The position numbers and the translations under genes were made by a program. Positions 1-9,243 of a stretch of DNA of 64,000 nt are shown here, one piece after another. Position 1 is the stretch's first letter, and each line of letters starts with the position of its first letter. The notes under the pieces were generated by a model that had not been told where the DNA came from, did no database searches, and saw nothing but the letters and a program-made list of their open reading frames with translations. Origin of the DNA: JAUVRX01 sp049664225 (lineage in GTDB: Bacteria; Acidobacteriota; Thermoanaerobaculia; Multivoradales; JAHEKO01); contig JBATEX010000073.1 of the NCBI GenBank assembly GCA_049664225.1, positions 46,926 through 110,925 of the forward strand, written 5' to 3'.

Positions 1-387
1 GCTCACCTCCGGGTAGACCGTGTTCATCAGAAAGGCACCCTTCAAGGGGATGATCTCCACCCCCGCCGAACCCATCCCTTCGAGCACCCGTAGCAACTCG
101 GGTTGCAGGAAGAAGAAGAACCGAACCCGCTGTTCCAGTTTGAAGGCGTTCAGCCTCGACAGGACCGGCTCCGGGACCACCTCGACCTGGCCCGATGCCT
201 CCAGATGGTGCAGCAGGAGGGCTGCGGTCTCGTACCAGTCCGCCTTGTCCACCAACCGGCCCCAATCCAGCTCGCTGGTGAGAAGCCGCTCCAGCTTGGT
301 GCTGCCTTGTGCCCCAAGTTGTAGTCTGGCGGTGTGCAAAAGCACCCGCTCCTCCGGCTCCAGGGCGACGATTGGGGTTCCCTCCAT
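1..387 (-). CDS. Putative nucleotidyltransferase (NTP_transf_5-like), N-terminal part, cut by window edge
   Basis: The reverse strand reads open from an ATG at 387 to the left edge, giving about 129 residues of the N-terminus. The protein begins MEGTPIVALEPEERVLLHTA, is rich in helices, and near the edge carries LKGAFLMNTVYPEV. A KGA-x-L-x(5)-YP block of this kind is the lead-in to the active site in the uncharacterised nucleotidyltransferase family PF14907, where a GS/DIDLLV motif should follow; that motif would lie outside the window. Family assignment is from this one motif plus the helical N-terminus, so it is moderate. It is transcribed divergently from the secreted protein at 629, and the 240 bp between them should hold both promoters. 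Confidence 0.6.
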   Translation of the reverse strand, partial: MEGTPIVALEPEERVLLHTARLQLGAQGSTKLERLLTSELDWGRLVDKADWYETAALLLHHLEASGQVEVVPEPVLSRLNAFKLEQRVRFFFFLQPELLRVLEGMGSAGVEIIPLKGAFLMNTVYPEVS

Positions 388-458
388 TACAGATCCCGAC
401 CCTAAAGGGTTACACCTACCGGAATCAAGGCGATGTTGCCTTATTTACCTCAATCTAT

Positions 459-487
459 TTGACTTCAGCGCACCGAACCCGGAGAAT
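459..487 (+). promoter_or_regulatory. Candidate sigma-70 promoter for the secreted protein at 629
   Basis: TTGACT (459-464) and GAGAAT (482-487) are separated by 17 bp, matching 5/6 and 4/6 of the consensus. A start of transcription near 494 would leave a leader of about 135 nt. Read by eye only; the second box is weak. Confidence 0.35.
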
Positions 488-628
488 CGCAGGTTCCAGA
501 GGCTCGGGCGGAACGCGTCCATGCCCAGCGATCTTCCATTCTGCAAGAGGGTATGGAGAGCCGGATTCCGCCGCCCTTCCGAGGGTGTTCGGTCTGGTTG
601 AGAGTCACCAACAATCGGAGAGACAACC

Positions 629-2563
629 ATGAGACATTCGAATCTGTTCAAGTCGATCGCCGGTGGGGCACTCCTTCTGGCTGTGCTCGGCCTGGCCTAT
701 GGACTGAATCAATCACGCACTGGATCCAGCGAAACCCTGGCGTCCCTCGACCTTTCCCGCACCTCCAGACCAGCCAGACTGCCTATCACGGCGGACAAGG
801 GTACGCCTCTCCCCTCCTTTGGCTCGATTCAGGGCATCCAGACGCGGGCCGATGTCCGTGAGCCCGCAGCAGTGCACCTTTTCGCGCAGCCGGAGCTACA
901 GAACCTGATTCAGGTCATCGACTCTCCAGGCCGCACCGAGCCCAAGTCGAGACCCAGCGAAAACCTGGAGGCCACAGACTCCTCCGGACCTGCTGCCGGT
1001 GAACCCACAGTCCCTCAGTCGAGCGCACCTACACTGGTCACGACCTTTGCAGGCCCCGACTTCGACGACAACCAGATCCTCAACAGCGAGTACCGGATTC
1101 CTCCGGATCCCAACGGTGCCGTCGGCCAGAATCACGTCGTAGCGACCGTCAACGAGATCCTCGAGATCCGGCAGAAGACCGGGGTGCTCGACAGTCAAGG
1201 CTCTCTGGACAACTTTCTGACCAACCTCGGGTTCACTCCTCTCGCCTTCACTTTCGATCCCAAGGTGACCTACGACCCCTGGGAAGACCGTTTCGTGGTG
1301 CTCGTTCTCGGGGTATCCGATATTGAGCTCGACGGCACGCCTACGGATGAATCCAGCATCTTCATCGCAGTCTCCGATGATGGGAATCCGAATGGGACCT
1401 GGTGCAGCACCGAGATCGACGCCAAGCTCGACGTCGGCAGCAACGTCTTCACCTGGGCGGACTACCCTGGCCTGGTGGTCGACGAGGAGGCTGTCTTCGT
1501 CACGGCGAGCCTGTTCCAGTTCGCCTCCGAAGACCCCACACTCCCTTTTGGCGGCATTCGTCTGTGGGCGATCGACAAGGGTACGATCGGCGGCCTCTAC
1601 GACTGCGACACGGCTGACGTCAATCTCTTCAATCCGTATGCCGGCACGAGCCTGGATCTACAGGCTGCGCTGCAGCCGGCTGCCATCGCTGGCAACGCAC
1701 CAGCTGGGCTCGGGACATTTCTGGTCGGCTATTCGGGCACGACACTCGACACCGGAGCCAACGGCTCCAATTCCGAGCTCCAACAGGTGATTCGCGTGGA
1801 CGACCCCCTTGGTTCAACGACCTTCACAAAGAGCTTCGTGGATCTGGGGAATATCGAGGACCTTTCCTCAGCCCCGCAGTTGCCCAATGCATCGCAGAGC
1901 GGCTCAGCTGTGACCATCGAGACCAATGATCGCTCCACGCTGACGGGCTTCTGGCGCGGCAACTCCCTGTACACCAGCCAGTCGATCAATCCGACCGGTA
2001 ATGTCTTTCCCGGGAACAATGGTCAAGCAACGGCCTACTGGGCACAGATCGACACCACCGACCTGAACAATCTCGTCACCGCGGATCACGGCGTGATCGG
2101 CGGCGAAGACATCGCCTCAGGGACTCATACCTTCTTTCCCTCGATTGCTCCGGTCATCGGTGGCTATGTCGCGATAGGCTTCGCCGCCTCGGGCCCGAGC
2201 ATCCACCCCGGAGCCTATTTCACGTGGCGATCCAGCTCCGACAGCGCGGGAAGCAACCGTGGGTCGGTCGTTCTTCAAGCGGGTGAAGACGTCTACGTTC
2301 GCACGCGTCAGGGCGACGACAATCCGAATCGCTGGGGCGACTGGTCCGATGCCATGTTCGACCCCTCTGAGTCCGGGTGTTTCTGGGTCTTCAACCAGTA
2401 TGCGATGACTCAGGGGAGCCCCACAAATACCGGCAATGGAGGCGCAGCTGAAACTGGGCGATGGGCCACTGAATGGGGAAAATTCTGCATCAACTCAGAA
2501 CCCATCTTCTCGGATGGATTCGAGAGCGGTGACACCTCCGCCTGGTCGTCGACCCGCCCATAG
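629..2563 (+). CDS. Secreted protein of unknown function with C-terminal DGFESGDTSAWS tail
   Basis: 644 residues. The ATG at 629 follows a GGAGAG ribosome site. The N-terminus has a positively charged start and a hydrophobic stretch at about residues 11-26, consistent with a signal peptide. The body is rich in Asp, Gly and aromatic residues and includes PPDPNGAVGQNHVVATVNE (about 150-170) and a region resembling a beta-propeller, but I recognise no named family. The last 19 residues are IFSDGFESGDTSAWSSTRP, the recurrent tail found on five other gene ends in this window. The gene is monocistronic, with its own promoter candidate upstream and a strong hairpin terminator downstream. The likely role is extracellular or surface; the activity is unknown. 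Confidence 0.85.
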   Translation: MRHSNLFKSIAGGALLLAVLGLAYGLNQSRTGSSETLASLDLSRTSRPARLPITADKGTPLPSFGSIQGIQTRADVREPAAVHLFAQPELQNLIQVIDSPGRTEPKSRPSENLEATDSSGPAAGEPTVPQSSAPTLVTTFAGPDFDDNQILNSEYRIPPDPNGAVGQNHVVATVNEILEIRQKTGVLDSQGSLDNFLTNLGFTPLAFTFDPKVTYDPWEDRFVVLVLGVSDIELDGTPTDESSIFIAVSDDGNPNGTWCSTEIDAKLDVGSNVFTWADYPGLVVDEEAVFVTASLFQFASEDPTLPFGGIRLWAIDKGTIGGLYDCDTADVNLFNPYAGTSLDLQAALQPAAIAGNAPAGLGTFLVGYSGTTLDTGANGSNSELQQVIRVDDPLGSTTFTKSFVDLGNIEDLSSAPQLPNASQSGSAVTIETNDRSTLTGFWRGNSLYTSQSINPTGNVFPGNNGQATAYWAQIDTTDLNNLVTADHGVIGGEDIASGTHTFFPSIAPVIGGYVAIGFAASGPSIHPGAYFTWRSSSDSAGSNRGSVVLQAGEDVYVRTRQGDDNPNRWGDWSDAMFDPSESGCFWVFNQYAMTQGSPTNTGNGGAAETGRWATEWGKFCINSEPIFSDGFESGDTSAWSSTRP

Positions 2564-2597
2564 GCGCCGTTCTCCAGGTTTGCGGTACGACAGAAGA

Positions 2598-2625
2598 GGG
2601 CTCCGGAACAACCGGAGCCCTTTTT
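2598..2625 (+). terminator. Rho-independent terminator
   Basis: A perfect 9-bp stem, GGGCTCCGG / CCGGAGCCC, with a 5-nt AACAA loop is followed by TTTTT. It lies 35 bp after the stop of the gene ending at 2563 and before the convergent lipoprotein gene ending at 2678. Confidence 0.88.
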
Positions 2626-2677
2626 CCATGGCAAGCCTTCTTATACTGAATTGCGCCTGGTAATGAAGGACCGCGGT

Positions 2678-3214
2678 TCAACCAACCGGATCGAGCTCCA
2701 CAGGATTCTCGAAGTCGAAACGTCCTTCTCTCACGACCTTGAGCTTCTTGGTACCCCAGGACCCTCTAGTGTAGAGCACCGCTTGAACCCCATAGTCCAC
2801 CGCCTCCTGCTGGAGAATCTCTCTGAGCTGCAGCAAGACTACGGCGTTGTTGACATGAAACGTCACGTTCAACACGGCGGTCTCGAGCCGCTCGATGGTC
2901 ACGATCTCCGAGGAAAGGCCTCGCCCGATCTTGTAGTCCTCCAGGCGTAGTTTGAAAGAGGCGCCCTCCAGGGTCATCGGCTCCGGGTTCGGGTTGGAGA
3001 CCCGCAGCTGGACCTGCACCGTGGTCTCGAACATGGTCACCTCCGAAAGCTCTACACCGGCCAGAGTAATCGACGGCGGCTCGAGGGAGCCCAACGAGGT
3101 GCAGGCCGTCGAAGCGAGCCCGGCCAGCACCAGGGCTGTGGCGCCGCCTAGTGCACGCCATCCAGAGCCCGCTCGGAGCTTCAATCTTCTGCCTTGTCTC
3201 TCTTCTTTGATCAT
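2678..3214 (-). CDS. LEA type 2 / WHy-domain lipoprotein
   Basis: 178 residues. An N-terminal basic segment and hydrophobic stretch lead to the lipobox LASTAC (about residues 33-38), so this is a predicted lipoprotein. The mature part has the alternating beta pattern of the LEA14/WHy family: VELSEVTMFETTVQVQLRVSNPNPEPM contains the NPNP turn that typifies the domain, followed by a second strand set ending DFENPVEL. The ATG at 3214 is preceded by a GAGGGG ribosome site. The family is usually periplasmic or stress-associated, with no known catalytic function. It stands alone and converges on the secreted protein to its left. Confidence 0.85.
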   Translation of the reverse strand: MIKEERQGRRLKLRAGSGWRALGGATALVLAGLASTACTSLGSLEPPSITLAGVELSEVTMFETTVQVQLRVSNPNPEPMTLEGASFKLRLEDYKIGRGLSSEIVTIERLETAVLNVTFHVNNAVVLLQLREILQQEAVDYGVQAVLYTRGSWGTKKLKVVREGRFDFENPVELDPVG

Positions 3215-3633
3215 GATTCCCCTCTCCGTACCCGGATTCTAGCCCCTCCACCACCCAACCCGCCCTGGGGCTTGGGACCTGGCACCGCTGAAGGCAATAA
3301 GGGCTTACGGGTGACTCTCCTACGGGAGTTTCGATTCTTGCAGCCTGTGCCTAGATCGGGCAAGGGATCTCCCTCGTCGGAGGGGCATGGTCGGGTGAGG
3401 CCGCAGACGACGGGGGCCCTTGGTCGATCCTTATACCGGAATGGCGCAAGGCCGCGTGCGAAGTCTGCCCCTACTGCCCCAAAGATCGGCCCGGCGAATC
3501 GCGGGCCGCCTCACCCCCCAAGCCCTCAAAGATCGATCGGAAGGAACGCCCGACCGCCTCGACCCTTCTCAATGTTAGGCTCACGAGCCATGAAATCGAT
3601 GGTTCCGGCGACCTTGTGCCCCTCCGAGTTCCC
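3215..3633. other. Intergenic region, no gene seen
   Basis: About 420 bp between divergent genes. It contains a C/G-rich stretch with a hairpin-capable sequence near 3487-3509 (CGGCCCG, loop, CGGGCCG) and a GGCTTGGGACC/AGGGCTTACGGG stretch resembling the G-rich intergenic repeats elsewhere. Short open frames across it have no protein-like composition. Confidence 0.5.
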
Positions 3634-4590
3634 ATGTCGAGTAGCCCAGGGATGGACAGACCCGGGGTGAATCCCGAGACCTCACGCCCGCTCCGGGTCC
3701 TGGAGCTCTACAGCGGCATCGGAGGCTGCTCTGCTGCACTGCCCCCAGAGGCCGCAGTCGTGGCTGCCCTGGACATCAACGAGGCGGCCCTCGAGGTCTA
3801 TCGGTGGAACTACCCGCACCCGACCCTACCAGTCAATCTCGATTTCATCTCTGCGAGCGACTTGCATAGCTTCAACGCCGACCTCTGGTGGCTGTCACCT
3901 CCCTGCCAGCCGTTCACGGTCAGAGGGCTGCGGCGGGACACCGAGGATTCCAGAACGCGCAGCTTCCTCCGACTCATCGACTGCCTCGGCCAAGCACCGC
4001 CCACCTACCTGGCGCTCGAGAATGTCCCAGGATTCAGGGGATCACAGACCCATTCCCTGCTGCGCTCGGCTCTCGACGAGCTCGGATATGCGGTCCAGGA
4101 AGTGGTGCTCTGCCCGACCGAGCTCGGCGTCCCCAATCGGCGGCAGCGCCTCTATCTCGTGGCTGGCCTCGAGCCGCTAGGACCCATGCTGCAGCCGCCA
4201 CAGGAGCATCGACCGCTCGGGGCGTATCTCGATCCGGAGCCCTCGTCCGATCTCTGGATCGACGAAAAGTTAACCGACAAGTACGGCCAAGCTCTGAGCG
4301 TCGTCGCCGCGCAGGAGGTCACGGCCGTGGCCTCCTGCTTCACTTCGGCTTACGGGCGATCGCCGGTCCGAAGTGGCTCCTACCTCCGGACAGCCTCCGG
4401 CCTTCGCCGCTTTTCGCCGATGGAGATCCTGCGACTCCTGGGATTTCCACCAGACTTCCGGTTGCCGCCGACCCTGTCGGTGCAGGTCGCCTGGCGCCTG
4501 GTGGGCAACAGCCTCTCGGTTCCGGCTGTCCGTTGTGTTCTGTCAGCGATCCCCGAATTGGCCGGCAGCGGCTCTTCCTACTCCAGATAG
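3634..4590 (+). CDS. DNMT2-like C5-cytosine methyltransferase (probable tRNA C38 methyltransferase)
   Basis: 318 residues. Cytosine-C5 methyltransferase motifs appear in order: I, LELYSGIGG (23-31); IV, SPPCQPFT with catalytic Cys91; VI, LENVPGF; VIII, NRRQRLY; IX/X, LLGFPPDF and RLVGNSLSV. The detailed pattern matches eukaryotic DNMT2/TRDMT1 rather than restriction-type Dcm enzymes: LELYSGIGG, SRTRSFL, ALENVPGF, and above all CFTSAYG (235-241), the CFTxxYG signature of DNMT2. There is no large target-recognition domain and no restriction endonuclease next to it. DNMT2 methylates C38 of tRNA-Asp, and a Geobacter homologue acts on tRNA-Glu (recalled). The start is uncertain: ATG 3634 or 3652, or GTG 3616 or 3667. 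The 3' end overlaps the convergent gene by 13 bp. Confidence 0.88.
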   Translation: MSSSPGMDRPGVNPETSRPLRVLELYSGIGGCSAALPPEAAVVAALDINEAALEVYRWNYPHPTLPVNLDFISASDLHSFNADLWWLSPPCQPFTVRGLRRDTEDSRTRSFLRLIDCLGQAPPTYLALENVPGFRGSQTHSLLRSALDELGYAVQEVVLCPTELGVPNRRQRLYLVAGLEPLGPMLQPPQEHRPLGAYLDPEPSSDLWIDEKLTDKYGQALSVVAAQEVTAVASCFTSAYGRSPVRSGSYLRTASGLRRFSPMEILRLLGFPPDFRLPPTLSVQVAWRLVGNSLSVPAVRCVLSAIPELAGSGSSYSR

Positions 4591-6338
4591 CCCAGTGATC
4601 TGAGGTCCTCTTCGAGCTCTTTGCTGAGAGTCACCTCTTCGACCCCTGCGCTCTCCTGGAGGAGAGCCACCTTGTCGTCGATCAGCGCCGACAGGACCGC
4701 TGCCGTGACTGGCCTCTGACTCGCCCGATTGTGGATCTCGGTCGGATCCTGCCGCCAATCGAACAAAGAGAGCTCCCACCCCTCAGACGTCTGCTTGCGA
4801 ATCAGCTTCCACTGCCCGCTCACCACACTGTGGTTCAGCGGACCGCGGCCCAGGCGTAGGTGAGAGTAGATTCCCGACGGCTCCGACTCGGCAGCCGAGG
4901 AGGTACCCCTGGCGATAGCAGCCAGATCACGACCCTCCAAGACGTCCGGGACATCCAACCCCACGCCCGCGAGGATCGTCGGCAACAGATCGATATGTTG
5001 GACAGCCTCCTCGACCCTGAGCCCTTCCCTCTGATCAGGGAACTTGACGATGAGGGGGAAGTTCAGAGTCTCTACATGCAGGTTGGCACCATGGCGCCAC
5101 CGGCCGTGCTCCTTGAACTCTTCGCCATGGTCGGAGGCGAAGATGATCAGGGTGTCGTCGTAGAGACCCAGTTTCTCGAGGAAGTCCAACAACGTGCCGA
5201 AACTGTCGTCGTTGAAGGCGATCTCCGCATCGTAGAGGTCGGACAGGTAGGGCAGCGCTTCCATCGGCCAGCGCCAACGGGGTTGCCAGTGGGGCATCTG
5301 GTCGGCCGTCGAAGCAAACTCGGTCCTGAATGGCTCAGGTGGTGCGTACGGGGCATGGGGATCCATGGTGTGAAGGTAGAGCAGAAACGGGTCCTTGTCG
5401 TCTCTACCCTCGAACCAGTCGAAGACCATGGCGTTGACCTGGTCCGAGGGTCGCTTGAGCTTCCGGGTGAATTCGTCGAACCCCTGCGTAAACCCGAAGG
5501 TCTTGACCACGTTCGGGTTGGTGACGAAGGCCGCCGTGCGATATCCCTCGGCCTGCAGCATCTCGGCGAGGGTCACGATCTCGTCCGAGAGCTTGTGCTT
5601 CCAGCCGATTGCGCCATGCTCCGGCGGCCAGAGTCCTGTAAAGATCGACGCTACGGACGCCTTGGTCCACGAGGACTGACCAATGGCGTTGGTAAACAGA
5701 CTGGAGTGGTCGGCAAATCGATCGATATTCGGCGTCGTCGGTCTCGGATATCCGAAGCAGCCCAGGCGATCGGACCGGAGAGTGTCGACGAGGTAGATCA
5801 GGACGTTGGGGCGACTAGGCGATGGGCTCGCCACAGACATCGGGGGCAGATCTCGGACTGCGGTGGGTGCCCACAAAGCAGGTTTCTTCAGCACGACGCC
5901 ACTGTCGGACTCGCCGTCGTTTGCCACCGATCTCAGGCTCAGACGAATCGCAGTCCGAGACTTCAGTCGCAGGGGAACGGCAAGGCCTTCCTTCGACTTC
6001 CCGATCGACGCCAATTCTCGTTTGCCATCGTTGTCGGTTTCCAGGTAGATCTCCAGCCGAGCCCCTGCTCCCCGCAGAATGACCCCATCAGCTCGGAGTG
6101 TGCTCTCGGGACCGGCGAACAGGAGGTAGTCCGCCTCGGCACCAGCCGGCAGCAACAGCAGATCCTCTTCATGCTTCGCCATGGGAACGATCGCGGGGGT
6201 TTCGCCTTCGAGGCTTGCCGAGCCCAGCTTGGTCACCAGGTCGTAGTACGCGTCTCCCTCCACTGGCCCTTCTCCAGAACCACAAGCGGCGACAAGCAAT
6301 GCAAGGCCGAGCAGAGCGATCTGAGCCGGGCGGCGCAT
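4578..6338 (-). CDS. Alkaline-phosphatase-superfamily (sulfatase-fold) lipoprotein
   Basis: 586 residues. Signal peptide and lipobox LLVAAC are at residues 14-19. Residues about 25-170 form a beta-rich N-terminal region, and the sulfatase fold follows. Metal-site motifs are visible: LVDTLRSDRLG, where Asp binds metal, and FASDHGEEFKEHG. At the nucleophile position, where sulfatases have C/S-x-P-x-R for formylglycine, the sequence is SSWTKASVAS, so the nucleophile would be Thr and formylglycine chemistry is unlikely. The C-terminus is LRSLGYLE, almost identical to the lipoprotein at 49700 (LKALGYLE). It is probably a periplasmic phosphoesterase or phosphotransferase; substrate unknown. It has no obvious operon partner. 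Confidence 0.82.
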   Translation of the reverse strand: MRRPAQIALLGLALLVAACGSGEGPVEGDAYYDLVTKLGSASLEGETPAIVPMAKHEEDLLLLPAGAEADYLLFAGPESTLRADGVILRGAGARLEIYLETDNDGKRELASIGKSKEGLAVPLRLKSRTAIRLSLRSVANDGESDSGVVLKKPALWAPTAVRDLPPMSVASPSPSRPNVLIYLVDTLRSDRLGCFGYPRPTTPNIDRFADHSSLFTNAIGQSSWTKASVASIFTGLWPPEHGAIGWKHKLSDEIVTLAEMLQAEGYRTAAFVTNPNVVKTFGFTQGFDEFTRKLKRPSDQVNAMVFDWFEGRDDKDPFLLYLHTMDPHAPYAPPEPFRTEFASTADQMPHWQPRWRWPMEALPYLSDLYDAEIAFNDDSFGTLLDFLEKLGLYDDTLIIFASDHGEEFKEHGRWRHGANLHVETLNFPLIVKFPDQREGLRVEEAVQHIDLLPTILAGVGLDVPDVLEGRDLAAIARGTSSAAESEPSGIYSHLRLGRGPLNHSVVSGQWKLIRKQTSEGWELSLFDWRQDPTEIHNRASQRPVTAAVLSALIDDKVALLQESAGVEEVTLSKELEEDLRSLGYLE

Positions 6339-6452
6339 GACGCTGGATTGTACTGGACGATAGGCTCGGCAACGGCTTCGACGATCGACCCCGCTCGTTC
6401 AAGGATCGGGTATATTCGCGCTCGACGCGGACCGAAGAAGGAGACCTTCGAC

Positions 6453-8003
6453 ATGGCGAGTAGTGATCGACTCGATCAGCTGAGAAACCGTTCTGCCCCT
6501 TTGGACATGAGTCCCGAGGAGTTCCGCCAAGTGGGCCATCAGGTCGTGGACCGGATCGCCGAGCTACTGGAATCGCTTCCCGGACGACCCGTCACTCCAG
6601 CGGACACGCCAGGCACGATTCGTCAGGCGCTGAGAGCATCCAGGGGGCTTCCTGAGCACGGCGTCGAGGCTGGGCCCCTGCTCGAGGAAACAACGAGACT
6701 GCTCTTCGATCACTCCCTCTTCAACGGCCACCCCCGGTTCCTCGGCTACATCACTTCCGCACCTGCCCCTATAGGCATGCTGGGAGACCTGATCGCTGCT
6801 GCGGTCAATCCCAATGTCGGGGCCTGGCCCATCGCCCCAATGGCAACGGAGATCGAAGCTCAAACAGTCCGCTGGATAGCCGAGCTCATCGGCTACCCAG
6901 TGGACGCTGGCGGTCTCCTCGTGAGTGGCGGCAACCTGGCGAACATTGTCTGCTTTCTCGCCGCTCGCTCGTCAAAGGCTTCGTGGGACTTGCAGGCCCA
7001 AGGCCTCGCCGCCAATCCGGCAGGCCCACTCCGCGTCTACGCGTCGACCGAGGTTCATACCTGGATCAACAAGGCCATGGATATCTCGGGGCTCGGGACC
7101 GAATCACTGCGTTGGATTCAGGTCGACGATGAGTCACGCATGGATCTGGCGTCTCTGAAGATTCAGATCGATAAGGACATCTCGGCCGGGGACGCACCCT
7201 TCCTGGTCGTGGGCACGGCGAGTACCGTCAGCACCGGGGCTATCGACCCCCTGGCAGAGATCGCGGCCCTCTGCCGGGAGCGGGATCTTTGGTTTCACGT
7301 CGACGGTGCCTATGGCGCTCTTGCCGCGGCGGTTCCCGAGGCGGCCGAGCTGCTCGAGGGCATGTCGGAGGCCGACTCCGTTGCGGTGGATCCACACAAG
7401 TGGCTCTACGCTCCGTTGGAAGCCGGCTGCGCTCTGGTTCGGGAGCCGGAGGCTCTGCGTGGCGCGTTCTCACACGGTGCTCCCTACTATCACTTCGGAG
7501 AGGTGGCGACGAACTACTTCGAATACGGCCTGCAGAATTCGCGAGGATTTCGCGCCCTCAAGGTCTGGCTCGCCCTGCAGCAGGTAGGTCGCTCCGGCTA
7601 TGTCCAGATGATCCGAGACGATATCCATCTGGCCAGGGCTCTCTACGACCTCCTGGCCGACTACCCAGAGATCGAGCCTCTGTCGCAGAACCTGAGCATC
7701 ACGACGTTTCGCTACGTCCCGCAGGATTTGCTCGATCAATCCGAGGCCGAGCCGGTACGGACCTATCTCAACGAGTTGAATCGAGAGCTCCTGGCCCGAA
7801 TCGAAAGCTCAGGTGAGATCTATCTCTCCAATGCCATCATCCACGAGCGGTTCGCGCTGCGCATCTGCGTGGTCAACTTTCGCACATCCCTCACCGATAT
7901 CGAGTCGTTTCCCGAGGTCGTGACGCGGCTGGGTCGCTCGACCGATGAGGAGCTTCGCCCAAAGGCAGAGTTGTCTCTTCCACCCAGGGCAGAAGAGGGC
8001 TGA
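6453..8003 (+). CDS. PLP-dependent group II amino-acid decarboxylase (aromatic-L-amino-acid decarboxylase family)
   Basis: 516 residues. The ATG at 6453 has the ribosome site AAGGAGA. It has the typical architecture of DOPA/tyrosine/tryptophan decarboxylases: N-terminal HPRFLGYITS and PIAPMATEIEAQ blocks, GGLLVSGGNLANIV, STEVHTWINKAMDISGLG, VGTASTVSTGAIDPL, the cofactor Asp in WFHVDGAYGALAA, and the PLP lysine in SVAVDPHKWLYAPLEAG. Length is normal for the family. It would decarboxylate an aromatic or related amino acid in the cytoplasm; which one cannot be read from sequence alone. A much longer upstream extension of the same frame (to 4860) overlaps the lipoprotein on the other strand and is not protein-like, so it was discarded. 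Confidence 0.9.
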   Translation: MASSDRLDQLRNRSAPLDMSPEEFRQVGHQVVDRIAELLESLPGRPVTPADTPGTIRQALRASRGLPEHGVEAGPLLEETTRLLFDHSLFNGHPRFLGYITSAPAPIGMLGDLIAAAVNPNVGAWPIAPMATEIEAQTVRWIAELIGYPVDAGGLLVSGGNLANIVCFLAARSSKASWDLQAQGLAANPAGPLRVYASTEVHTWINKAMDISGLGTESLRWIQVDDESRMDLASLKIQIDKDISAGDAPFLVVGTASTVSTGAIDPLAEIAALCRERDLWFHVDGAYGALAAAVPEAAELLEGMSEADSVAVDPHKWLYAPLEAGCALVREPEALRGAFSHGAPYYHFGEVATNYFEYGLQNSRGFRALKVWLALQQVGRSGYVQMIRDDIHLARALYDLLADYPEIEPLSQNLSITTFRYVPQDLLDQSEAEPVRTYLNELNRELLARIESSGEIYLSNAIIHERFALRICVVNFRTSLTDIESFPEVVTRLGRSTDEELRPKAELSLPPRAEEG

Positions 8004-8017
8004 CTCGTCTGGTCGCT

Positions 8018-9112
8018 ATGCGCTTCTCCGACCTGCCACCGCCTCGTGAGGTGCCGCCGAGCTCGACATCTCCGACGACTCGAACTGGCGCTGCGCTGCC
8101 TGCAGGAGAGAAGGCTAGATCACCCTCGGCAATCGCCGGGCAGAACGGCAACAGGGGATCCTCAGATCAACCTCGAGACCTTGGTGAGGTGCATCATGAG
8201 AGCCTGGGGCCGCCAGCAGCCGCGAGCTTTCGACTGAGGCACCTCTTCAACCCGGCCAAGGGCTGGTTCCGCAGAATCGAGCGCGGGACAAACAAGTTCC
8301 TGAGTCATCGTGTCTTCCCGCGAGTCCCGGGTATCAGATGGCCCTACAGTCGAGCCCTCGAGCGGGACCTTTCTATTTCGGAAGCATCGATCAACCTGAA
8401 AGGGCTGGACGATAGCCTCGCCGGTCTGAAGTTGCTACTGGTCTCAGACTTCCACGCTGGTCCGTTCCTCGCTCCCGATGCCCTGCAGCGCACCTTCGGC
8501 AGGCTCATGACCCTGGAGCCCGACCTCATCCTCTTGGCGGGAGACTTCGCCACCGTTCGTCTGGAAGAGGTGGAACCGACGTTATCGGCTTACCGCGGTC
8601 TTGCGGCCCCGTTGGGTGTGTACGGAGTGCTCGGGAACCACGACCACTACACCGGCCAACCCGAGGCTCTCATTCAGATGCTGGAGGCCACCGGTATCCG
8701 ATTCCTGCAGAATCGTTCCGTGTTGCTCGAAAAAGGACCTGGTCGCCTCTTGCTGGCAGGAGTCGACGATCTGCTGTGCGGCGAACCGCGACTCGACGAT
8801 GCCCTGGAAGGATGGCCTGACGGGACCCCGAGCCTATTGCTCTCGCACAACCCCGACGTCTTCCCAGAGACGGTGGACCGCGGCGTTTCCCTGGTCCTTG
8901 CCGGCCACACCCACGGTGGCCAGTGGCGACTTCCCGGTTTGCCCGTCCTGGTTCGGATGAGCCGGTACAGACTCGACGAGGGTCACTACAGGGCCGGCAA
9001 TTCCCAACTCGTAGTGAGTCGGGGCATCGGCGCCACAGGATTCCCGTTCCGAATCGGCTGTCCACCGGAGGCCGTCTTGCTGACCCTCCAACCGAGTCAG
9101 GCCCCTTCTTAG
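8018..9112 (+). CDS. Calcineurin-like metallophosphoesterase (YaeI/YkuE type)
   Basis: 364 residues as drawn. The catalytic core starts near residue 130 and shows the metallophosphoesterase motifs in order: SDFHAGP, GDFATV, GNHDHY, SHNPD and GHTHGGQ, which together bind the two metals. This subgroup includes membrane-associated phosphodiesterases such as YaeI and YkuE. The first 70 residues are low in hydrophobicity, Pro/Ser/Arg-rich and not conserved-looking, so the true start may be downstream, for example the in-frame GTG at 8189. It lies 14 bp after the decarboxylase on the same strand, so the two may be cotranscribed, although no functional link is evident. Confidence 0.85.
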   Translation: MRFSDLPPPREVPPSSTSPTTRTGAALPAGEKARSPSAIAGQNGNRGSSDQPRDLGEVHHESLGPPAAASFRLRHLFNPAKGWFRRIERGTNKFLSHRVFPRVPGIRWPYSRALERDLSISEASINLKGLDDSLAGLKLLLVSDFHAGPFLAPDALQRTFGRLMTLEPDLILLAGDFATVRLEEVEPTLSAYRGLAAPLGVYGVLGNHDHYTGQPEALIQMLEATGIRFLQNRSVLLEKGPGRLLLAGVDDLLCGEPRLDDALEGWPDGTPSLLLSHNPDVFPETVDRGVSLVLAGHTHGGQWRLPGLPVLVRMSRYRLDEGHYRAGNSQLVVSRGIGATGFPFRIGCPPEAVLLTLQPSQAPS

Positions 9113-9243
9113 CCGGAATCGTTCATGAGCCCCACGGCATCTAGCGGAGATCGCCCGCCAAGCGTCCTCCGCTGTGTCTTGCTCCGCTGCCAATCCACGA
9201 CTCCCTCGGTACGATCGAGAGGATTCACTGGGGACTGTCGGTG

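Noticed and set aside
4860..6452. 1047-codon open frame starting at 4860 that would extend the decarboxylase by more than 500 residues
   Set aside because: The extension is the complement of the AP-superfamily lipoprotein gene and has no protein-like conservation. A good ribosome site and the family start are at 6453.
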